The notes beneath the pieces were generated by a model. That model saw only the letters and a list, made by a program, of their open reading frames with translations, made no database searches and was not told where the DNA came from. 64,000 bases of DNA. Origin: Crambe crambe (taxonomy: Eukaryota > Porifera > Demospongiae > Poecilosclerida > Crambeidae). Each line of letters begins with the position of its first letter. Position 1 is the stretch's first letter. A program made the position numbers and the translations under genes. Positions 10,208 to 22,000 of this stretch are shown piece by piece. Location of the stretch: assembly GCA_963924555.1 (NCBI GenBank), contig OZ004583.1:6081221-6145220 (forward strand). Reading direction: 5' to 3'.

Positions 10208-10899
10208 CTGTCAATGATGAATATGAAGATTACTCTCGATCATTCACTCCTATTTACATACATATGTATGTACTTACTTATCCATGACATTTCAGGGTAA
10301 GTTACAACTGACTATGGCTAACTATCAAACTTTTGTGACAGAAACTACCTGCATTCAAACTTAAGATGGCAGGAATAGATGATCATCCTCTCATCTATTC
10401 GTACATACAGGTTTAGTTTAGTAAAGTGAGCACTGTATTAATAGTGGGGGGAATATAGTGTTTTGCACATAGCTACATGAGCTGCACTGCTATGCATGCC
10501 TATTGTAATGGATCACTAACAACGCACGGTCAATCTAGCAGCCGACCCTTTACCTCCAAAAACCAGGCTTCTCTAGTATACTAGCATGAAATAACTTTTA
10601 AAACCAATGACTTTAAAATCTCATTAATTTTCTAGCACTGAAGCAGTTTTCGTTCCAGTTACACTTCAAAATAGTCCTATCAACAACAACTTTACTCACT
10701 ATTATACCATTTGGCCAAGCAAAGGAAGCTAGCTGGTTTTACATGAAATGTGCCATGTGTTATTTTCAAATTGAATCATGTTTGCCCCCGAGAAACAACT
10801 AATCTATTCGGCATGAGGGAAAAAACTTCAAAAAAAAAGAAAGTAGGAACGAGCCAAAAAATTAAGCAGGTAGGGATAAGGAAGGAAGTGGGGTATGTC

Positions 10900-11020
10900 T
10901 TTGTTCTGTATATCCAGCCAACATAATATGTATATATGTTACTGCACTATATCTGAAGCTATACCCATAGCTTATGGCTTAAGTATGTAGGGATTGTTGG
11001 CTGGATATACAGAACAAAAG
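10900..11020. mobile_element. Hairpin MITE, core copy
   Basis: The inverted ends TTCTGTATATCCAGCCAACA and its complement enclose about 80 bases. It is the shortest of three related copies; the longer ones are at 28532-28876 and 55974-56285. Confidence 0.7.
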
Positions 11021-11408
11021 ATTGACCTTGAGCAACTAAGTTACTGTTCCTCTGGTACTATCCAGTGTAATTCATAATGGCTGCTGTGAAAAAATGAGCA
11101 GCTATGATAAGCTAGCCTAAGAATTCAGATGAGTTCAATGTTCCATTTCCAAATGGAATCTCTTTCTTGCCTCCTCCCTGCATGATGTAACATTATAATC
11201 TTTTGTAACATTATAATCTTTAGCTTGATAGCTAGGTAGACAGTTGGGGGTGGGGCAGTGCAAAGAAGATTAATTACTTCGTCTAGTATGCTTTCTTTTA
11301 TCTTTTATACAAACATAGTATCTCTGTGGGTGAATGATACCTCCTTCAATCTACGTAGCTAGCTATGTATTGTTTTGAGTAGGTATGTATGTGGGGTATA
11401 ACTGGTAG

Positions 11409-11412
11409 TAGT

Positions 11413-11453
<41 letters not shown>
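11409..11453. repeat. (GTT)n microsatellite
   Basis: About 14 GTT units followed by a G run. Simple repeat with no function seen. Confidence 0.9.
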
Positions 11454-11454
<1 letters not shown>

Positions 11455-13055
11455 TGGGGGGGGGAGGGGTATCTTTACACCCTGGTTTTATAGTAGATGA
11501 ATCAGGGGTAGCTAGCTATTCTATTCTGGATGAGGACCAGCTATAATAGATTCTATATCCATAGAATTTTTCATTGTCTCTGATGAAGTAATGGACAAAT
11601 GGCTTTGGAAATCCACAGAATGGCATCCATGCAGACTGGCTGTATGACCCCATATTCTCATAGAATACCCAGTCACCTGATCCAGAGCCGATATCTCAGC
11701 AGACTCAACTTTACCAATCTTATCAGCTGCACATACAGAGCCCCACATATAAACAGTCTTGGACTTTTCATTTGTGGTTTCTTGACAATCTAGAGTCTGA
11801 ACAAAACAAGTACTGGTAAGCAGAACCACATGCAAAGCCCTTGGATTTGTGATTTCTAGGAAATTACTTGAGCTATTTGTCATTACAGCTTATGCATGGA
11901 TGGATGGTAATGGAATTCATTTTTGCTGTTGGATATGACCAAGAAAATCATTTACCTAACACTGTAATTTCTAGTGGCTATACTACAGAGCCCCATAGCT
12001 GGTTAGAGACCTTTCATTTGTACTTTCTTTAGAGTCTACATAGCAACCCACAGAATTGGTCTTTATAATAGCTAGTGGTGTTATGATAATACAGTAGCTA
12101 TAGTTACCAGTAGTTAGCTGACAGCTTCTTCAGTACAAAGGGTACAATAATGTGGATTTTGTATAGTTAATACACTTCAGTCTATGAAATTTTATCCCAC
12201 AAACAATTTCCTGCTATACAGCAGATAACACTTGTCTATGGGTCATTCCATGCCAAATCAACACGCAAAATGGACACCCATTTGCCAAAACTCGGTGGAC
12301 ACATACCTTACCCTAAGTTATGACTTCACATGAAATTTTGGCCCCTGAAGTTATATGGTTATTGAGATACAAGCTTTTAAAGTTGTTAAGCATAGGGGCA
12401 CTAGTACAATGACTTTTGTGTGTGGTATAATGGAGAAAAGAGGATGTCCTTGTATGGGTGAGGTCAATCTCCTGATCAAGCCTGAGAGAATGGGCTGGCT
12501 TCAGTTTGGTGAACCTAGTTCAAGAAAATCTCCATCCATTGTAGACTTGCTTAGGCTTCCTGCCTCTGTTGAATAAACTCTCTCCAGGTGAGTTGCATTC
12601 CTATCACTCCTAGCCCTCCTAATTTCAATAACCATGCCTATAATTATCACCCTACTTAAATCCCTGCTCTTCACATCACCCCTTCAGCAACAAGTGAGTC
12701 AAGTGACCCCTTACCTGTATGCGCATAGTTCCAAAGCAATGCATATACAAAAGTCACATTAATTTTAATGAAGTAGCTATAGCTAAGTTGGTGGGTTATT
12801 ATTCTGAAGTTCAACTTTTGAAGCTTCAAGCAAAAAGAAAATTTGCATGAGGAAACTATTACTTGAGGAGGTTCATGAATTCTGGGCAAGTCAGCTTCCT
12901 CATCACACTATAATGAAAACAAAGGAAAGTACATGTAGATGAATAGTTATATTTGAGAGAGGGTGTGATACTGTGGCCAAAGTAGAAATTAAGAAGCCCC
13001 ATAGTTATTAAACTCACTAGATTTTGATGTTCCACTATGGAAGAGCTCAGAAGAA
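11454..13055. other. Unassigned intergenic DNA
   Basis: Contains a plus-strand open frame of 73 codons at 12355-12576, with PCMGEVNLLIKPERMGWLQF in its middle, and a minus-strand frame of 120 codons at 11521-11883. Neither has splice-site support or a motif I can name. The 12355 frame could be a transposon fragment. Confidence 0.35.
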
Positions 13056-13072
13056 TCAGATGAAGTAGTACC
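13056..13072 (-). CDS. Gene B possible last coding exon
   Basis: After the donor at 13138 the next acceptor (TTGCAG|) gives five codons and a TGA in the phase required. No clear AATAAA follows soon after. The true 3' end may lie elsewhere. Confidence 0.3.
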
Positions 13073-16000
13073 CTGCAATGCTAAAACAAGATACAGTTGC
13101 TGTCATGACTGTGTCATTAAGTAATAATTTATACTCACATTTTGATATTTTGTCAGCTGTTCCTTTCTGACCGATCTCGTCTAGAGCTTTTATCAAACTC
13201 CTCCAAGTGGGCTGACCACTAGTGGCAAGGACATTGTCAGCTCCATTTAACCAGGCTTCCACTAATTCTTTACAGAGGTATTTCATCATCTTGAGATTTG
13301 GCCAGTACAATCCAAGAGCTCCACCAAGATCCAGAAGTTGATTTTCAGTCAGGTCTCTCAAGCACATGGACACTTGATGGTGGTGAGTCATAGCTGCACG
13401 GTGAGTAGAACAGTACAAAATATCTTGATAGTAGCTTTTCAATATAGCTAACTGGGCTATACAACTGGGGACACTTACCCAGAGCAGTATTCAAAATTGA
13501 TGGCTGAACTTCTTGGATTGCTGAAACTGGCACACTGCATTCTGAAAGGGTGAGACTTCATTAAACTGTAAGCTAGCAAACTGTGTATAGCTATACATGT
13601 GCCTACACAAAGTTTTGGGATATTATTATTATTATTATTATTGTTATTATTATTATTATGTAATGTGACCAACTCTCCTCCCCTGCTACAATAAGGACAA
13701 ACATTCCTATGAGAATGAATACAAAATAACTTATTCATACGGCAAATGTTACCTTTTAATGAATCATTACTTCCACATAATTTTTCATCCACTATAAAAG
13801 AAAAAATAATAATTTAGAAGGAGAAGAAGAAGAAGAGAAGAAAGAAGAGAAGAAGAAAGAGAAGAAAAAGGAGAAGAAGAAAAAGGAGAGAAGAAAAAGG
13901 AGAAGAAGAAAAAGAAGGAGGAGAAGAAAAAGGAGGAGGAGAAGAAGAAGAAAAAAGAAGAAGAAGAAAAAAGAAGAAGAAAAAGAGGAGAAAGAGAGGA
14001 GAAGAAGAAAAAGAAGGAGGAGGAGGAGAAGAAAATAAGAAGAAGAAGACGGAGAAGAAGAAGAAACTAGCTATCAGTATGGGTGAATGGAAATCTACAT
14101 TAGCTATAATTAAATATGTACATATTATGATAATATTATTACTTTATTTAATACACACCTTTAGGTCGAAACCAGACCAGGTTGTCTTCTGATAAAATAC
14201 AGATCTCGTGTTTTTTACTGCAGTACATGAAGTAGTCTGCTTGCACCCAGCCTTGATATTTAACACGATGATTCAATGAACACAGTTCACACTTGCAACA
14301 GAAGTAATGTTGGGTCTTGGTACTGTCGTAGTGAAGATCCTCTACTGAAGAATGGATGCTCTTCTCTATAACTTTACGAATATCGTTACATAGATAACTG
14401 ATGTGAGTGTGTTTTGATTTGCGTCCAGATGGATGTAGAATTACTTGCAAATGGGATGCAAAGAATTTAAGAGTCACTCGATCTTCATAGCAACCGACAC
14501 GGAATAATACTTGGTCCCTGAATATGAAATCTGGAAGAAGTTCCCATTTGAACCAGCTTTTGAGACTAGTAGTGATCAAGGTGTTTATTAAAACACCGAA
14601 TATCCCCTTAGGGCAGTGATTACATTCAAACTCAATGTAGAGTGTGGGGATACTGGATACTTCGTCAGGAGTTTGTGACGCCTGGACATGGTTAAGGACA
14701 CATGGGATGAAATACTGGTCTTCTTTATCTCTTGATGTGGTGATTTGTGATATGATGCGGAGATGTACCAGTAATTGCAAGAATGAATTTGGATCGATGC
14801 CATCTTCTGCTGTTATCACTTTCTTGAAAACTGAAGCAGAAATGATGCCCCTATGCTTAAAATCAGAGAGTTCTTGTCGAAAAAGCCGATTTGAAGAAAA
14901 TGTCTCAACAATAAGATCTGTAACTTTATTGAAAAGCACTTGAGGTTCTCGTACGACGATGTCAAGCAAGCCTTTGACAGGAAAATACTTGATCCTTCCA
15001 ATTCGGGTATGGAGAAATTGCAACAGATGCTTCACTTGGTCTTTACTGATGCCATACTGAGCAGCTAGAGCCACACATTCATCAAAAGAAACTATGCTCT
15101 TCTTCAAATTTTCCAAATCAAGGCTGAACTGCATGTAACTGATAGGATAGTCAATGGCAAACTGATCTCCATCGATTACTATTTCACTGACTCGTGATCG
15201 AATGCATTCAAAGTCCTCTTCACTCTTGCTGTAATTATCAACAGTGAACATCAACCTGTTGGATTGCTGATCTGCAAACTGAACCAAGTGCTGGTATCCA
15301 TGCCTATTGATTAAATCATTCAACTGTCGGTCTATCTCACTGATTTTCTCTTCAGCATTGGAACCAAGCAGATCCTTGTGTGTGCCTACGATGAAAACTA
15401 GAGGTTGGTAGGTCTTGACTTCATTTTGGGCAGTTATGTCCATGGCATCGATACTAGCAAGGCACTGCAGCAGAGCATCCTCTGTGCTGATGGAAGATAC
15501 ATACGAATTGATAACTGTTCTGTCTTTTTTTCGATACGATATTTTGAATTTGCTGCGGAGATCTTGATCGATGCGAAAGAGGAAGAAAAATATGGATGGT
15601 CCAGATATCAGGAGAGGCACCATCTCTTGGAACTCCACTTGACCACCAGTATCAGTCAAATAAATTGAATAGGAGTTCTTTAGATACCTTTGAACTCTGC
15701 TGTAGCCATATTTTCTTATTACAGACGAAATGTTCTGGATTGATGGTGGAGGTGGTGGTTGCAAGAGTTGTCTCCTTGAGAGATCTACTCCATCACTTGT
15801 TAACATTTCTGAAGTGGCAGAGCCACTGGTTTGACATGGATTTGCAGACTGTGATACAAGTGGAGATGCTATTGGTTGAGGTGGAGCAATCGTAGTGGTG
15901 CTAGTCTGCACTGGTGATGCACTCTCACTAGCAGTGGATGGTGCAGGAGGAGGCACTGCTTTGGGTGTCATTGTTTTGGGTGTGATTGTTATGCTTTCCT

Positions 16001-19000
16001 TGTTCATTTGCCTCACAACAGACACCTCAAACTCGGCTTCGGACCACTCTCCAGTCTGTAGTAGAACTGTAACTGATGCATGTGTGGCAGAAGAATCTTC
16101 TATTCCAACATCCACTATAACGACAGGTTCACAGACACCAGTGGAGGGAGAGAAGTCCTTTAGTTCTTTGCGAACAAGGCGAGTGATTAACGAACTCTTT
16201 CCAGAACCAGGAGAGCCTAGAAAGACAGAATGTACTAATTTTCGTTTTATCGCTCCAGATTTGTTGATGGCTTCTTGAATCACTTCGAGAAATTCTTTTT
16301 CATCTACTTCATCCTGACCAGAATCGTGGTCTCCTACAAGTATAGTAAGAAACCATTAATAAAATGTTTCTGGACAGATAACATACTGATGTGGTGACTA
16401 TAATTAGTATATTTTATATTGTAATCATTACTAGGCAACATTTGACAGCAAGCAAGAGAGCAAGCATTTCTATAGCTTTTAGAGCTGATAGGCTCCAATT
16501 AGTTTGTACTGAAAGACTGTGGATGATACTGGGAAAAATCTTCTTTCTGCATGTGCAAGCTCATCAGCAGTCTTATAGAGGCACCTGCTAAACTGAATGT
16601 GACAAGCTATCAAGCTAGCACTATGAACCCAAGCCATCAGTTCTACACTTGGGTCAGAGAACCCAGAGACACCAGAGGTTAGCAATGAAAGGAAAGTAGC
16701 TGTCTTTACACAACTCTAAAGTGGCCATGATTGATATGGACAGAGTCATAATCTAAGCAACAGTTAGCCTTCAGACTTAGGATTTTCTACTGTTAGATAG
16801 CCTCTATTGATATACTGCAAATGCAAAAAATTTCTTCTAAATAATAATGCTAAATAGGGGTGGCCCCAAATTCAGCTGGACTATGACTGCAGCATCATAT
16901 CAAACCAAGCCGTATGGCCCCAAAATCTACGCACTTTGACTGCAGCACATATCAAACTGGGCTTGGATTGATACGATGTTGAAGTCAAAGTAGTACATAA
17001 TCTAGCTAGATTTTTTGGGGCCATACGGCTTGGTTTGATAATTACATGGCCCAACTTTTACCAGTCAGATTTCATGACGCATAATGGAATCCCCATACGA
17101 GTGGGGTCCAGTAACCTTCCATTTTAAGTAAACCAGATCACCAACAGCAGACGTACAAAGAGGTTTCTTTGAATCATGCAATTGTTTCTGCATTAACTGT
17201 TGATTTTGAACTTTTGGTGTGAAATAGTAAATCAAGTCTGGATCAAAGATGACGACCAATAAGAAGTTCTGCCGGATAGAACTGTCTTTGATACTTTTGA
17301 TCCCCAATTTGAATGACTGGATTGTTAACAGGTAGAGGTAGCTACAGGTTTAGCCCTGGAAATATGCTAGCCAGTATGGTGGAGGTGCAGCTGCTTAGGG
17401 AGCTCAAGCAGAAAGTGACCGAGTCAATTGTTCACCCCATCAAGAAGGACTTCATTGAAGGATTAAAAAGAAAAAAAAGTACCGAGGATGGTGATGTGAA
17501 AGTCTTGCCATGGAGAAAGCAAGGCAGACCACTTCTCCTTGGAGAACATTTGTACCGTAGAGTTCAGTTATATTTGAAGTTAGGGATAAATCATTCAGTG
17601 AACCAATACAGCAGTTGCTAAAAGCGAGGTCAAAATAAAGTCCAATTTTGCCTCCCCCCCCCCCCAAAAAAAAGAAGAAGAAAAACATATTTCAAACACG
17701 GGTTCCAGTTTAGCTAGACTTCGAGGGATAAAATTACTCTAGCAAAATTCAAACCTTTTGATCACATGGCAAGAGCTCTCGATTCATTACAGTTCATTCA
17801 AACTGGCTGCTAGAAAACAGCTGCTAAGATCGGTCAATTTTTTTGGCTGTATTACACCTATGGGGGACACATGTGGAGGAAGAAAATGTTTCCCATAGGC
17901 ATAATACATGGAGCAAAAAAATATTTTCAATTCAATTTTGACTGGAGCAGTAGCTAGTTTCTGAAAATGAGGACAGTATTCCACTGACTCAGGCCAGTCT
18001 GCCAAATGTGACTGGATTTAAAATTTCTTGCAAGTTGTTAGAGCCTGTTAAAGTTTAAAAGCCACATACAAAATGTACATGAACTTTGATAATGAACCAA
18101 ATTGGTTTTGATCTTGATAGGATTGATTCTGAATTCATAATAATTATGCTTATCTGCGGTGAAATTGTACCTTTCAGAACAGTGTATTTTATAAAATCAA
18201 CACCTGCTTTGAAGAAGATAATATATATGTGTGTAGACCATGTTCTAATTATAAGAACAATACTTGCTTCAAAATATTTCAAAAAGTTTTCAGATTCATA
18301 CCTTTGAGCCTGGTATCCAAGCAATAAAACATTTTAATATGAAGTTGATTAGTGTGTTGACCTGCTTTGAAACATTAGTCTATTTGCTTGTCCTTTAATC
18401 AACACTCTATCAGCTGTGTGGGTAGCATGATGCTTTCTTGATATTTGACTTGTAGATTTAGAAATAGACTGTTGCGATGAATTAAGGAAGGGAAATCTGT
18501 GTGTAACTAATGAAGTAAGCCAGTAGACTTCTAACTGGCATGAAAGTGTGGTAAAGCTAAGAAGCAACTGTCTATACAGTAGCATAGGAAGATGATTTAG
18601 AGACCTCCCAGGAAAGTTTGGTGAAATCTGATGGGAATTTTAGCATAAGTAGTGCAAGATGATTTCTTAGAGAAATGAAAATTTAGCCCAGCTGGACTGG
18701 CCCTTATAAAGCAAACCAGTTCTTCTTGGAGAACGTTTGGACAGCAAAGTTCAGTTATACTTGAAGGTCAGGTAGGGAGCATCAGCTAGGATTGTAATGG
18801 TAGCTGGGCATGGAATTTTATAATAAAAACAAATTAGAGGAGTTCGGAGGTCACATCTCTCTATCTCAACATTGCTCCTAAGTTTGTTCCAGCTAATGGA
18901 CCTATCGGTCCACAAACCAACCAGCTAAAGAATTTCATAGGGGTAAGTTCCAGCAACTACTCAGAAGAAGTAATGAAGCAAATAGAGGGAGAAGATATTG

Positions 19001-22000
19001 AAAGTATGGAACTGCAACCAATTGTCATGAGTATGGTTTCATCTGCTCAGAAATTGCTGGAGCATTGGATCCCTGAAGAAGAATAGATGTATTATAAACA
19101 CCCATGGGGTTGGGAAAATATAGAGGAAAATAATCAGTGTGGAAGCTCTTTTTGCTTCAAGAAGCAGCTGCTAAAACACCATGTGATGAATATTAAAATA
19201 CACACTTAGCTCATGTGCTCTAACTTGCACTGATAATACATATATGAGAATTGATATCAGCTGACCAGAGGCCAACTACAAAATATTTCAGCTTGAAAAT
19301 ATTTCCTAACCATTCAATTCAATTTTGACTGGAGCAGTAGCTAGTTTCTGAAGATGAGGATAATATTCCACTGACACAGGCAGAAATGGCCAGTCTGCCA
19401 AATGTTACTAAATGTACAATTTCAAGCAAGATGTTAGAGCTTGTTAAAGTTTACAAGCTACATACGAAATGTACATGAAGCCTAATTTTCAAACCAAGAT
19501 GATCAAATTAAGATCTTGATATCATTCTGAAATTCATATAATTACATGCTTCAAATATGTTCTCTGAGTGAAGTAGTACCTTTAGAACAGTGAGTCACTT
19601 CATCAATGAGGGTTAATGGTATACTATAACCCAGGTTAATAGGCATGTGGAATGAGCGTGCAAGTGACTGGGCAGGTTGCATAGGCACATGGTTGCGCAG
19701 TAGGGGTGATACTCAAGCAGTGGTCAGACTGAGAAGCAGAAGGCAAGCATACGATAGCAGAGCTGAAAAATTCACCCACCCGCCCACTTCCTGTGTAGCC
19801 TAACAAGGCTTGGGTCTTGTTAGGACCAAGTGCTGGGCACAGCATGGGTAGACCCAACATGTCTCAAACAGGACAGGGTGAGGCATGACCAAATATAGCA
19901 ACCACATCAGTTGCTAAGGGGGCATTGCAGCAAAGCACTGATTGCGGGGGTGAGCCCCATGCCCAGCACAGGTCCCAATCTAGGTAGAAGGGGTATACTA
20001 CATCGTAGGTAAGTAACGTGACATATTAAGTTTATACAAAATCATACACCCTCATTTGGATGTTTTGAAGGAGATGTAGACCGTGTTCTACATTGAAATT
20101 ATAAGAACAGTAAACTTGCTTCATGACAAGTTCAGATTCATACCCTTGAGCCTGGTATCCAAGCAATAGAAATAGCAATAGAAATGCAAACATTTTCTCC
20201 CAATAAGTTGAATCAGCTGTGTGGGTAGCATGATGCTTTCTTGATTTTTGACTTGTAAGATTTAGAAAGTTAAAGAGTTACGGTATTACGGTATTATTTC
20301 GTAAGGAAGGGAAATCAAGACTTCTAACTGGCATGAGTGTGTCAAAGCTAAGAAGCTACTGTCTATATAGTGACATAGAAGACGATTAATATTAGGAAAG
20401 TGTTGGATTTTGGACCTTTTAGATTTAACCTGATTTTAGACATAAGAAGCGCCAAATGAAGAGAATGAAAATTAAGCTTTCTTACAGTGATGGCTTTGCA
20501 GGTTCAAGGTGCTACAGCTCTAATTTACCCCAGGGAAGGTCTATCAGTATGACTTTCTCTCCAGCAAGCACACAGGCAGGACTGGATTCTCCTTCTTCAG
20601 TAGAATATACTTCAGCAAAGACATACAGTATGGCAGCTGCATGTAGCGGTGTGCAATAAATGGCATGCAATATGTGCACGTGTACGTATGCATGAACTTA
20701 ATTAAACCATGTGACTTTTTGACAGTTTTATTTTTGGTGATAAACCACCAAAGCGTCAAATTAAAATCGTTGTATACATTTCCGGCCATACAGTAGCAAC
20801 CACATCAGTTGCCAAGGGGGCATTGCAGCAAAGCACTCGAGCCCCATGCCTAGCACAGGTGCGTAGAAGGGGGTATACAATATCATAGGCAAGATATTAA
20901 ACAATCTTACACTCTCATCTGGATGTTTTGAAGGAGAACTAGACCATGTTCTAAATTGAGCAGTACCGTAGGGCAGGTTAATTTCATCAGGGAAAAAAAT
21001 TCGTCTATTTCACCGTTGGTATAAAGAGTTGAAATTTTATTCGTCATAATTTTTACTGTCATATTTTTTTGCACACATTTTTTGCGCAACATACGTGGAT
21101 CGTTAATCGCGATCGCTTTGTGTGAGAGCTAGCTAGAGAACTGCTCCAAAAGCTGCTCGTGGCTCTTCTCGAATAGTTGCACCTGGTAGGGATCTCTCTA
21201 ATCCTGATGGATCATTGTCCGCTTTGCCTATAGAAGCGGCATGCAGTTGAAGAGATGTAGGAAGAGTCTCAGATTAAAAAGAGAGGTCCATACATTAAGA
21301 TGTCCTAATGAGGTTAGTTAGTTCTCGCCTACACTCCAGCTCCTCTCCTACAGCAGCAGCCCAAATAGCTTTGTATTGCATTCGTGATAGCCACAAACGC
21401 AAGTGTCTCTCTTGAAATAGCTAGTTCACCTGCCTTTGCACTTCAACAGAAACTGGGCGGGGGGGGGGGGGGGGGGGGGGGGGGAATTTCGTCTTCAATG
21501 CACATGTGCGAAGATTTATCCGTTCAATTTAGTATAACGATTCCGGATATAGACAGAATTTTTTCCTAACGAAATTAACCCGCCCTACGGTACTTGCTTC
21601 ATAACAAGTTCCAACTTTTCAGATTCATACCATTGAGCCTGGTATCCAAACAATAAAAATCCAAAAATTTTCTCCTAATAAGTTGAAGTTGATTAGTGTG
21701 TTGACCTGCTTTGAAACATTAGTTAGTGTGTCTATTTGCTTGTCCTTTAATCAACACTCTATCAGCTGTGTGGGTAGCATGATGCTTTCTTGATTTTTGA
21801 CTTGTAGATTTAGAAATAAATGCTTTGTTCAAGAGTTACAGTACTTTATGCTTACCTCAAAGACTGCTGCGATAAATTAAGGAAGGGAAATCTGTGTGTA
21901 ACTACTAATGAAGTAAGCCAGTAGACTTCTAACTGACATGAGAGTGTGGCAAAGCTAAGAAGCAACTGTCTATACAGTGGCATAGGAAGATGATTTAGAG

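Noticed and set aside
13475-13792. Frame with a run of Asn
   Set aside because: The Asn run comes from the ATT/TTA microsatellite in an intron; only the short linker exon inside it has splice support.
15405-16278. Several plus-strand frames of 87-127 codons
   Set aside because: Antisense shadows of the GTPase exon, with no motifs.
21384-21569. Poly-Gly frame
   Set aside because: Produced by the run of 26 G inside a TIR element.
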